DNA of 6,383 nt from an uncultured Collinsella sp. (GTDB taxonomy: Bacteria > Actinomycetota > Coriobacteriia > Coriobacteriales > Coriobacteriaceae): NCBI GenBank assembly GCA_937926755.1, contig CALBBA010000157.1, positions 1-6,383 of the forward strand, given 5' to 3'. Position numbers and translations under genes: made by a program. The notes beneath the pieces are model-generated. The model was not told the DNA's origin. It made no database searches and saw only the letters and a list, made by a program, of their open reading frames with translations. The number at the start of each line of letters is the position of its first letter. Positions within the stretch are counted from its first letter, which is position 1. This document shows, piece after piece, positions 1-5,596 of this stretch.

Positions 1-397
1 ATTTTTGTGCTTTTTGAAAACAGCCGGCACACCACTGTCGCAGGTCGCCCAGTTGTCTATGTATGGAAGGAATGCTTCCAGATAAGCCAATGCCGTATCA
101 TAATCCTTCATCTGCATAATCAAAAACATATGCAGGTTATTTTCCTCATAGTAGTAATGTGGCAGAGTATTTAGAAACTTTTCCACATTGTCACAGTCAT
201 TATCCTTCACTGTATTACAGACCCGTTTCTCTTTTTGAACCGACAAAAAGAGCCTGCTGCCATGAGCAAGCTCCTTTGCGTACTTTCTAAGCACCGGGAC
301 TCTTATTCCTATTATGCGTTCTTTTTCAATATTGCGCATGAAATTCCCTGTAATTTTTATCCTGCAGCGCAAACAGATTCTCTAATTCTGCCAACAA
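1..397 (-). pseudogene. AlkD-like DNA alkylation repair protein, partial and 5' disrupted
   Basis: The minus strand encodes the N-terminal part of an AlkD-family HEAT-like-repeat DNA glycosylase, a family that removes alkylated bases such as 3- and 7-alkylpurines. Seen: the phrases IEKERIIGIRVPVLRKYAKE, LPHYYYEENNLHMFLI, KDYDTALAYLEAFLPY and IDNWATCD, in the usual family order, up to base 1, where the window cuts the gene. The family N-terminus (LLAELENLFALQDKNYREFHA) is also visible from a TTG at 397, behind a GGAGGG ribosome site at 404-409, but in another frame that stops at 326-328. The two parts meet near 330 and the few residues usual at that point are missing, which suggests a small deletion with frameshift. 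An ATG at 339 could start the intact remainder. An insertion of about 20 residues after KELAHG is also unusual. The family call is fairly sure; whether the break is biological or a sequence error is not. Confidence 0.6.
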
Positions 398-540
398 ATC
401 TTTCCCTCCGTAATAACAGGATACCTGATAAGCAGCTTCTCATCAAGATTCTCCCTGTTCATGTCTACCGCTGTGATCTGGCTATTATCATATGTGGTGT
501 AATAGTAGATTCCCTTGTCGCAGTTGCAGCATGAGGTGTA
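382..540 (-). pseudogene. C-terminal remnant of an unrecognised protein
   Basis: On the minus strand a reading frame ends at a TAG at 382-384, 16 bases past the putative TTG start of the AlkD-like gene. That overlap is typical of co-transcribed genes. Its last 45 or so residues (including GIYYYTTYDNSQITAVDMN and EKLLIRYPVITEGK) have believable AT-rich codon use and read like beta-strand repeats of an extracellular or propeller-like protein. I do not recognise the family. Beyond about 540 the frame runs antisense to the alcohol dehydrogenase fragment, so its N-terminus is missing. The border at 540 is an estimate. It could also be chance coding in a degraded region. Confidence 0.33.
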
Positions 541-570
541 GATGCTTGGAAAGAATACGCAGCATAATTC

Positions 571-987
571 GTGAAAGCATCCAACTGGGCAGGCCTTGGG
601 TTTGGATACGCCGGATGTGCTGCAGTGCATGCGTGTGCATATCCACTTGGTTCGGTCTATCATATTCCGCATGGTCAGTCGAACCAGCTTATGTTTGCCT
701 CTGTTATGAAAAAATATAAAGAGATCAAACCGACAGGGCGAATTAATGATCTCGAGGCGGTTATCGCAGAGACTTTGGGCGTAGATCAGACGGAACCACT
801 AGACAAGTTATATGCGCTGATGGATGATGTGCTGCAGAGCGAGCCATTAAAGAACTTTGGTGTAAAAGAAGAAGATCTTCCGGTATTTGCGAAAGATGTT
901 GCAAATACGCAGCTGCGACTTTTGAAAAACAATTATATTCCATTAAGCGAGGAGCAGTTGCTGGAGATCTATAAGGCGGCTTTTTGA
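571..987 (+). pseudogene. iron-dependent alcohol dehydrogenase (4-hydroxybutyrate dehydrogenase type), C-terminal fragment
   Basis: This is the C-terminal 138 residues of a group III iron-dependent alcohol dehydrogenase; whole family members are about 370-390 residues. Seen: SNWAGLGFGYAGCAAVHACA followed by YPLGSVYHIPHGQSN. His20 and His34 of the fragment are 14 residues apart, the spacing of the last two metal-binding histidines in this family (His263 and His277 in FucO). The N-terminal NAD-binding half and the other two metal ligands are absent. The phrase FGYAGCAAVHA and the following helical tail resemble 4-hydroxybutyrate dehydrogenases, which reduce succinate semialdehyde in anaerobes; that substrate is inferred. 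A GTG at 571 is the first possible start, but no ribosome site precedes it. The same frame upstream reads DAWKEYAA and then a TAA at 565-567, which looks like more of the same gene with a stop in it. It is unlikely to make a working enzyme. Confidence 0.72.
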
Positions 988-1050
988 TGAGAATCTGTAT
1001 AGAATGATAAATAATGGAAACACTGATCAAAAATAGAATGTAAGAAAGGT

Positions 1051-2361
1051 ATGGTGATCAGTGTGCTTAAACAATTGCAGATTGAACGTGTTACAGGCAG
1101 AGAAATTTTGGATTCCAGAGGGAATCCAACCGTAGAGGCAGAAGTGACTCTGCAGGATGGAACGATAGGACGGGCGGCTGCACCGAGTGGTGCATCTACC
1201 GGAGAATTTGAGGCATTGGAACTTCGGGATGGAGATCATACACGGTATGGTGGGAAAGGTGTGCTGCAGGCGGTTGATAATATTAATCACGTTATCAATG
1301 GTATTTTGCGCGGGATGGACGCGTCTGATACGTATGCGGTCGATCAAGTAATGCTGCGTAAAGATGGCACAGCAGACAAATCCGTGCTTGGAGCGAATGC
1401 AATCTTGGCGGTTTCTATTGCAACGGCAAAAGCAGCCGCACAATCGTTAAAGACGCCACTTTACCGTTTCGTGGGTGGCGTATCCGGTACAAAACTGCCT
1501 GTGCCGATGATGAACATTTTGAACGGTGGTGCGCATGCAGCCAATACAGTAGATGTACAGGAGTTTATGATCATGCCGGTGGGCGCCCCGAGCTTTGCCG
1601 AGGGCCTGCGTTGGTGCGCTGAGGTCTACCACACCCTCAAGGGCGTGCTGCACGAGGCCGGCCTGGGCGGCGGCGTGGGCGACGAGGGCGGCTTTGCGCC
1701 CAACCTCAAGACCAATGCCGAGCCGTTCGAGTACATCACCAAGGCCGTGGAGAAGGCCGGCTTTAAGCCCGGCGTCGACTTCATGTACGCCATGGACCCG
1801 GCCTCGACCGAGTTCTACAACGCCGAGACCGGCATGTACGAGCTCAAGGGCGAGGGTGTTGAGTACACGAGTGCCCAGATGGTCGATTACTGGGAGAAGC
1901 TCGTCGACACCTACCCCATCATCTCCATCGAGGACGGCATGGCCGAGGAGGACTGGGACGGCTGGGTCGAGCTTACCCGTCGCATTGGCAACAAGGTGCA
2001 GCTGGTGGGCGACGACCTGTTCGTCACCAACACCGAGCGCCTCAAGAAGGGCATCGAGCTGGGTGCCGCCAACGCGATCCTGGTCAAGGTCAACCAGATC
2101 GGCACGCTCACCGAGTCGCTGGAGGCCATCGAAACCGCCAAGGAGGCCGGCTACGCTTGCATTGTGAGCCACCGTTCTGGCGAGACCGAGGACTCCACGA
2201 TCGCCGACCTGGTCGTGGGCGTCAACGCCGGCCAGATCAAGTCGGGCGCCCCGTGCCGCAGCGATCGCATCGCCAAGTACAACCAGCTCATCCGCATCGA
2301 GGACGAGCTCGAGGGCAGCGCGCGCTACGCCGGCAAGTCTGCGTTCTACAACATTCGCTAG
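1051..2361 (+). CDS. eno: enolase (phosphopyruvate hydratase), mosaic of two composition types
   Basis: Enolase converts 2-phosphoglycerate to phosphoenolpyruvate in glycolysis, in the cytoplasm with magnesium. The frame has 436 residues, about the usual length. All key parts are present: loop SGAST at 46-50, His162, Glu171 (QEFMI), Glu212 (GDEGGF), magnesium ligands Asp249, Glu294 and Asp321, Lys346 in ILVKVNQIGTLTES, SHRSGE at 373-378 and Lys397. The start is uncertain: GAAAGG at 1044-1049 lies only one base before the ATG at 1051, so GTG at 1054 may be used. The frame switches from AT-rich to GC-rich codons near codon 173. In codons 162-172, 3 of 11 end in G or C; in codons 176-190, 12 of 15 do. 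The 3' part sits in the actinobacterial eno - ftsB-like - ppx order; the 5' part follows Firmicute-like DNA. The function call is certain; the natural existence of this exact gene is doubtful. Confidence 0.95.
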   Translation: MVISVLKQLQIERVTGREILDSRGNPTVEAEVTLQDGTIGRAAAPSGASTGEFEALELRDGDHTRYGGKGVLQAVDNINHVINGILRGMDASDTYAVDQVMLRKDGTADKSVLGANAILAVSIATAKAAAQSLKTPLYRFVGGVSGTKLPVPMMNILNGGAHAANTVDVQEFMIMPVGAPSFAEGLRWCAEVYHTLKGVLHEAGLGGGVGDEGGFAPNLKTNAEPFEYITKAVEKAGFKPGVDFMYAMDPASTEFYNAETGMYELKGEGVEYTSAQMVDYWEKLVDTYPIISIEDGMAEEDWDGWVELTRRIGNKVQLVGDDLFVTNTERLKKGIELGAANAILVKVNQIGTLTESLEAIETAKEAGYACIVSHRSGETEDSTIADLVVGVNAGQIKSGAPCRSDRIAKYNQLIRIEDELEGSARYAGKSAFYNIR

Positions 2362-2373
2362 GCAGCAGCGTGT

Positions 2374-2411
2374 GCGGGGGCGGGGCTGACTCGGATCCGC
2401 CTCGCCCCCGC
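2374..2411 (+). other. GC-rich hairpin after eno
   Basis: A 13-base-pair stem (2374-2386 with 2399-2411, one G-T pair) closes a 12-base loop directly after the eno stop codon. No T-run follows, so it is probably not a terminator by itself. It may protect the 3' end of the eno transcript or help the real terminator 23 bases further on. Confidence 0.5.
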
Positions 2412-2433
2412 CGGGCACTGTTGAGCACCATTG

Positions 2434-2465
2434 GGCGCTGGGCCATATGACTCAGCGCCTTTTTT
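2434..2465 (+). terminator. rho-independent terminator of eno
   Basis: GGCGCTG at 2434-2440 pairs exactly with CAGCGCC at 2453-2459, and two more pairs (one G-T) extend the stem inward. Six T residues follow at 2460-2465. It lies downstream of eno and upstream of the promoter-like site of the next gene, so eno is probably transcribed separately from the FtsB-like gene. Confidence 0.8.
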
Positions 2466-2504
2466 ATGTCGAGCAAAGGCTGGCGAAGGCGGCGCGGGCG
2501 CTCG

Positions 2505-2513
2505 TGCTATAAC
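2505..2513 (+). promoter_or_regulatory. possible extended -10 promoter element
   Basis: TGCTATAAC matches TATAAT at five of six positions and carries the TGn extension. It lies 43 bases before the start of the FtsB-like gene and just after the eno terminator. No clear -35 box is visible at the usual distance, which an extended -10 can tolerate. Confidence 0.4.
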
Positions 2514-2556
2514 TAGAATACTTAGCGCAAACAAACCTCAACCGCACAAGGCGCAC

Positions 2557-3318
2557 ATGGATCAGATTTACGACAACAGGTACTATTCCGCCGGTTCGCG
2601 TGAGCCGTCGCCTCGCCGTGCGCGCACAGTGCAGCTCGGTGGGTCCGCCTACGCCGGCGCCGACCGCTCCACGCAGCGCCCGACAAGTACCTCGCGCCCC
2701 AATGCTCATGTGAATACTTCGGCAGATGGACCGGTGCGCCCGGCACGTTCGTCGCATGCGTCGCGTCCCTCGGCCCAGATGCACGACAGGTCGAGCAGGC
2801 CCTCGAGCCGTCTTTCGGGCTCGGATTTTATGCACTATGCCAACGACAACGCGGTGATCAAGGCGATCTATGACTTTACCCATGGCCCCCAACGCCCGCT
2901 GTTCATTGGCATTGTGGTGGCCCTGATGCTCGTGAGCCTGTACTTTCCCGTGCGCGACCTGTACGTGGCCAAGCGCTCGAGCGACATTTTGGCCAAGCAG
3001 GTCGAGATTCAACAGCAATACAAGGACGAGCTGCAAAAAAGCGTCGACAAGGAGCTCTCGGAGGAGGGCGTTAAGGACATGGCGTCCGAGAAACTGGGCA
3101 TGGTGATGCCTGGCGAAATCAGGATTGACGTGCAGGGCTTGGACGACGATTCCGATTCGTCGTCGAGCAAAAAGTCCTCGAACGCCAAAAAGGCCGCCGA
3201 AGTCGCAAAAGAGATCGAGAACGTTGGTAAAGACGCGCCGTGGTACATTCAGGCGCTCGATATGCTGTTTGGTTTTAACGGCATCGAGGGTCAGACGGTC
3301 GCGTCCAGCGGCGAATAG
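2557..3318 (+). CDS. FtsB/DivIC-like septum formation initiator family protein
   Basis: A 253-residue single-pass membrane protein of the septum formation initiator family (FtsB/DivIC), whose members join the division complex with FtsL- and FtsQ-type partners. Layout: residues 1 to about 110 are low in complexity, rich in Arg, Ser and Pro, and probably disordered in the cytoplasm; a membrane helix lies at about 115-130; a charged coiled coil follows at about 139-170; then comes the family mark ASEKLGMVMPGE at 176-187; an acidic and Ser/Lys-rich tail spans about 195-215. The ATG at 2557 is preferred over longer in-frame starts because AAGGCG sits a few bases before it and the terminator and promoter lie upstream. 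Position between eno and ppx supports the call, since actinobacteria keep an FtsB-like gene there. The long N-terminal region and C-terminal tail exceed the roughly 100 residues of classic FtsB. The gene for the next protein starts 28 bases downstream, so the two probably share a transcript. Confidence 0.82.
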   Translation: MDQIYDNRYYSAGSREPSPRRARTVQLGGSAYAGADRSTQRPTSTSRPNAHVNTSADGPVRPARSSHASRPSAQMHDRSSRPSSRLSGSDFMHYANDNAVIKAIYDFTHGPQRPLFIGIVVALMLVSLYFPVRDLYVAKRSSDILAKQVEIQQQYKDELQKSVDKELSEEGVKDMASEKLGMVMPGEIRIDVQGLDDDSDSSSSKKSSNAKKAAEVAKEIENVGKDAPWYIQALDMLFGFNGIEGQTVASSGE

Positions 3319-3346
3319 GCGAGTAGCGCCCGGAGGGGAGCCCGCA

Positions 3347-4348
3347 ATGGCAGATTGCAAACGATATAAGGTGGCGGCGATCGACCTGGGAACGGTGTCG
3401 TCGCGACTGGTGTTGGCGCAGGTTGAGGCCGGGGCGATTGTGGAATCGTCCAAGCATACCGAGATTACAGACTTGGGTGAGGGCGTCGACGCGACGGGTC
3501 GCTTTTGCGAGGCGGCTGTGGAACGCGTGCTCGCTGCGTGCCGCATGTTCGTGGCCGAGGCGCACGACTTTGGGGCCGCATGCATCTGCACCACGTGCAC
3601 GAGCGCCGCGCGCGATGCATCCAACGCCGCGCTGCTGTTGGACGGCCTGCGCGAGCTGGGGCTCGAGCCGCAGGTGATTCCGGGCGAGGTCGAGGCGCTC
3701 CTGACGTTTTTTGGCGTGGCGCACGACTTTGCCGGCGAGCGCATTATCGTTGCGGATTCGGGCGGCGGGTCTACGGAGCTCGCGACGGGCGTGTACGTGC
3801 CGGAGCGCGGGGTCTTTGCGCTGGAGGGTACGCGCTCGCTGGACATTGGCTGCCGTCGCGTGACGGAGCGCTTTTTCTCCGCGTTGCCGCCCGCGGATGG
3901 CGAGCTTGCTGCCGCTGCCGCGTGGGCAGGCGGGCAGTTCGCCGCCTATTTTGAGGGCCTGCCTGTCGACTTTGAGCGCGCCGAACGCTTAGTCGCGGTG
4001 GGCGGCACGGTGACTACGCTGGTGGCTCTGGTCCACGAGCTGGAACCGTACGATTCGAGCTTTGTGCACCTACGCGAGCTGTCGCTGGAGCAGGTCTCGG
4101 CCGCTATCGAGCGCATGTCTACGCTGGATGTGGAGGGTATCGCTGCGCTGCCGGGCGTGCAGCCCAAGCGCGCGGGCGTGATTCTGGCCGGCGCCGTGGT
4201 GATTCGCGAGCTCATGCGCGTCGGTGGCTACAAGACGCTCACCGTAAGCGAGAACAGCCTACTCGCCGGCATGGCCGCCACCATTAACGAGGTTCTCGAC
4301 GGCGAGCTACCCACCATCGGCTGGACCCCCAGCCTCAGCGCCCTTTAA
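3347..4348 (+). CDS. Ppx/GppA-family phosphatase (exopolyphosphatase type)
   Basis: A 333-residue cytoplasmic protein of the Ppx/GppA family in the actin-like ATPase fold; members release phosphate from polyphosphate ends or hydrolyse pppGpp. Seen: first phosphate loop AAIDLGTVSSRL at 10-21; CTTCTSAARDASN at 81-93; IPGEVEA at 111-117 with Glu114 and Glu116 at the place of the catalytic glutamate; second phosphate loop ADSGGGSTE at 136-144; VAVGGT at 216-221; LPGVQPKRAGVILAGA at 268-283. The length fits the short two-domain form without the extra C-terminal domain of E. coli Ppx. ATG 3347 is chosen over upstream in-frame starts because GGAGGGG at 3332-3338 precedes it at good spacing. It matches the ppx gene that follows eno and the FtsB-like gene in actinobacteria (ppx2, Rv1026, in M. 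tuberculosis). Whether it prefers polyphosphate or pppGpp cannot be read from sequence. Confidence 0.88.
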   Translation: MADCKRYKVAAIDLGTVSSRLVLAQVEAGAIVESSKHTEITDLGEGVDATGRFCEAAVERVLAACRMFVAEAHDFGAACICTTCTSAARDASNAALLLDGLRELGLEPQVIPGEVEALLTFFGVAHDFAGERIIVADSGGGSTELATGVYVPERGVFALEGTRSLDIGCRRVTERFFSALPPADGELAAAAAWAGGQFAAYFEGLPVDFERAERLVAVGGTVTTLVALVHELEPYDSSFVHLRELSLEQVSAAIERMSTLDVEGIAALPGVQPKRAGVILAGAVVIRELMRVGGYKTLTVSENSLLAGMAATINEVLDGELPTIGWTPSLSAL

Positions 4349-4354
4349 CCATCC

Positions 4355-4434
4355 CCTCATAAGTTGCGGTGAAATAGTTCCTAAATGGGCTGATAAACTG
4401 CCAAAACAGGAACTATTCCACCGCAACTTAGAGG
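4355..4434. repeat. long imperfect inverted repeat
   Basis: Arms at 4360-4382 and 4408-4430 pair at 22 of 23 positions around a 25-base spacer. Allowing one bulged base, four more pairs (CCTC with GAGG) extend the outer ends to 4355 and 4434. It starts seven bases after the ppx stop codon. No T-run follows on the plus strand, so it is a poor classic terminator. It is more AT-rich than its flanks and looks like a dispersed palindromic or MITE-like unit. No target-site duplication is evident. Confidence 0.8.
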
Positions 4435-4439
4435 CTTAA

Positions 4440-4515
4440 CGGCATCCAGAAGAAACGAGCCCGCATCCCCAGGGGGCACGGGCCCGTAAAAGCCAAATGG
4501 TAGGGGCGGTGGGAC
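4440..4515 (-). repeat. direct repeat copy 1: tRNA-Leu 3' end remnant plus terminator
   Basis: This 76-base block matches 4636-4711 at 62 positions, without gaps. On the minus strand it reads as the last bases of a tRNA-Leu (half T-stem, acceptor strand and CCA; the 19 bases 4497-4515 are identical to 4693-4711) followed by a terminator hairpin. The match ends abruptly at the T-loop; the rest of this second tRNA is missing. It may be the scar of a lost tRNA gene or of an integration event. Confidence 0.75.
4448..4487 (-). terminator. terminator hairpin in repeat copy 1
   Basis: On the minus strand a stem of about 14 pairs (4455-4487) with a few G-T pairs and one mismatch is followed by TTCTTCT. 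It resembles the terminator of the intact tRNA-Leu. It may now act as a second barrier to transcripts arriving from the tRNA side, or be a relic. Confidence 0.5.
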
Positions 4516-4635
4516 ATCTGCGTATTTGTTGCGCAAATCCGCACCGGCTTCGGCTGCCTGCCGGCGTCCTCGCCGGCTCGCTACGGACGCTGCGCGTCCG
4601 CTTGACGCTCGCCCCCTCGCGGGTTCGAGCCCCAC
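4516..4635. other. non-coding spacer with several hairpins and a T-arm-like motif
   Basis: No convincing gene. Three compact palindromes follow each other: 4524-4538 (ATTTG with CAAAT), 4560-4577 (GCCGGCG, loop TCCT, CGCCGGC) and 4584-4600 (CGGACGC, loop TGC, GCGTCCG). At 4619-4635 the plus strand reads GCGGGTTCGAGCCCCAC, close to a tRNA T-arm but with one mismatched stem pair and no tRNA body. Short open frames here have translations like RVGSSPTAPT, a known mark of tRNA DNA read as protein. It could be a dispersed intergenic repeat of this genome. Confidence 0.5.
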
Positions 4636-4711
4636 CGGCGTCCAAAAGAAACGGGCCCGCATCCCTGGAGGACACGGGCTCGTAAGTAATACATGGTAGG
4701 GGCGGTGGGAC
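4636..4711 (-). repeat. direct repeat copy 2: 3' end of the intact tRNA-Leu plus its terminator
   Basis: This is the partner of the block at 4440-4515, offset by 196 bases. It contains the 3' terminal bases of the complete tRNA-Leu and the hairpin after it. Differences between the copies fall mostly in the hairpin loop and in the linker between CCA and hairpin, and changes in the stem largely keep pairing. Both terminators therefore appear to have been under selection. Confidence 0.75.
4644..4683 (-). terminator. rho-independent terminator of tRNA-Leu
   Basis: On the minus strand a stem of about 14 pairs (4651-4683, one mismatch and two G-T pairs) with a loop of about five bases is followed by TTCTTTT. 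It begins ten bases after the tRNA CCA end. Confidence 0.7.
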
Positions 4712-4778
4712 TCGAACCCACAATCCTTGCGGCGAGAGATTTTAAGTCTCCTGCGTATGCCAATTCCGCCACGCCCCC
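4694..4778 (-). tRNA. tRNA-Leu, anticodon UAA
   Basis: The minus strand gives a full class II tRNA with encoded CCA. The acceptor stem is GGGGGCG with CGCCCCT (one G-T pair), with discriminator A. A leucine-like D-arm (GCGGAATTGGCATACGC) follows. The anticodon stem GGAGA/TCTCT holds the loop CTTAAAA, so the anticodon is TAA, which reads UUA and UUG. A 13-base variable region comes next, then a perfect T-arm, GTGGG-TTCGAGT-CCCAC. UUA is a rare codon in GC-rich DNA, so demand is low but the tRNA is required. It lies 31 bases after the stop of the minus-strand gene at 4810-5433 and could be read through from it. A weak extended -10 (TGCTAGACT, 4790-4798) may give it its own start. Confidence 0.95.
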
Positions 4779-4809
4779 GTGAGACTAGAAGTCTAGCACA
4801 AGCCGTCCG

Positions 4810-5433
4810 TTACGCGTTGACGGCCATCGAGTGTTGGCCCGACTTCTCGAGGAACTCTTGGAACTTGGCCTCGTCGCCCTTGTTTTGGTACTGCAGCGCC
4901 AGCAGATACTCCAGGCGGCAGCGCTTGACCGGGTCGTCGCCGGCCTCCTTGAGCATGCGCTCCAGCTCGGGAATGTCGTTGTGGCGCTTGAGGATCATCG
5001 TGTCGTACATCAGTTGGCATTCGTGTGCGACCGCCTCGGCCTGACCGCCCTCAAAGCCTTTGATCTCGTGCAGCAGCTCCTTGGACTTTTTGCGGTCCTC
5101 CTGGCCAACGTAGTAGTTAAAGGCCTTAATCACCAGGTCGACGCGCTGCATCTTGGGCAGATTGAGTCCCAGCAGCAAATCGAACATCTCGTCGGCGCGC
5201 TTGTGGTCCTCGCGCAGCAGATAGGAGTTCAGGCGCAGGTAGTCGCGGTTATAGCGCGGGTACAGCATGCTGGTGAGTTTGCCATCGAGCAAACGATCGA
5301 ACTCGTCCCACTGCTTGGCAGCCATAAGCTGTTGCAGGCGCTTAAACGTGGTGCGTTTTTTTACGCTAAAGAACACCGATATGGCGATACAAATAATGAC
5401 GACGGCGGTCCAGAGGGTGCGGGAATCGGGCAT
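4810..5433 (-). CDS. membrane-anchored helical-repeat protein of unknown function
   Basis: I do not recognise the family. The product has 207 residues: a short N-terminus, one membrane helix at about 7-24 (LWTAVVIICIAISVFFSV), a basic stretch KKRTTFKR just after it, then an entirely helical, charged domain. The basic residues after the helix suggest that the large domain faces the cytoplasm. The helical part shows repeated patterns of about 35 residues with TPR-like spacing (for example AKQWDEFDRLLDGK, REDHKRADEMFDLLLG, GDEAKFQEFLEK), so a TPR-like scaffold is likely. ATG 5433 is preferred over the longer in-frame start at 5544: AAGGA lies seven bases before it and the membrane helix then begins at once. 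The gene stands alone, upstream of tRNA-Leu and divergent from the PTS operon. A role in assembling a membrane complex is only a guess. Confidence 0.78.
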   Translation of the reverse strand: MPDSRTLWTAVVIICIAISVFFSVKKRTTFKRLQQLMAAKQWDEFDRLLDGKLTSMLYPRYNRDYLRLNSYLLREDHKRADEMFDLLLGLNLPKMQRVDLVIKAFNYYVGQEDRKKSKELLHEIKGFEGGQAEAVAHECQLMYDTMILKRHNDIPELERMLKEAGDDPVKRCRLEYLLALQYQNKGDEAKFQEFLEKSGQHSMAVNA

Positions 5434-5488
5434 TTTAGAGTCCTTAGTCGCTCGTAAAGCGAGCGGTATGACAACACGTGCTAGATGT

Positions 5489-5494
5489 ATTATA
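5489..5494 (-). promoter_or_regulatory. possible -10 box for the minus-strand helical-repeat gene
   Basis: A perfect TATAAT lies on the minus strand, 55 bases before the ATG at 5433. No good -35 hexamer is seen at 16-18 bases. It stands out in a GC-rich stretch and lies in the divergent intergenic region. Confidence 0.4.
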
Positions 5495-5596
5495 CGCGGC
5501 GTGCAAGCAAACTGGCATAAAAGCGCATCGAGGCCGAGCGCCATCGCTCGCTGCGGTACACTTACCTAAAGTAAACCATGAAGGGAGACATTACCT

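Noticed and set aside
235..534. Plus-strand open frame of 99 codons in the left part
   Set aside because: It lies opposite the AlkD-like gene and the neighbouring remnant, which have recognisable motifs and better codon use. Its own translation shows no family feature.
1447..2418. Long minus-strand open frame (323 codons) opposite eno
   Set aside because: It mirrors the codon pattern of GC-rich eno on the other strand, has a repetitive Gly/Leu/Asp/Val composition, and crosses the composition switch and the post-eno hairpin.
2464..3846. Very long minus-strand open frame (460 codons) opposite the FtsB-like and ppx genes
   Set aside because: It is antisense to two well-supported genes and spans the gap between them. 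Its low-complexity translation is an effect of high GC.
4604..4643. A complete plus-strand tRNA ending near 4643
   Set aside because: Only a T-arm-like motif is present. The T-stem has a mismatch, the acceptor strand cannot be placed, and no anticodon arm is found upstream.
4440..4711. CRISPR array or integrated mobile element
   Set aside because: There are only two diverged repeat copies with a non-unique spacer, no cas genes and no integrase or transposase in the window.
4381..4772. Several overlapping short open frames around the tRNA
   Set aside because: Their translations (such as RVGSSPTAPT and WGSNPRGG) are tRNA and tRNA-repeat DNA read as protein.
5434..5544. N-terminal extension of the helical-repeat protein to 5544
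   Set aside because: ATG 5433 has a good ribosome site and begins directly before the membrane helix. The extension contains the likely promoter and a hairpin.
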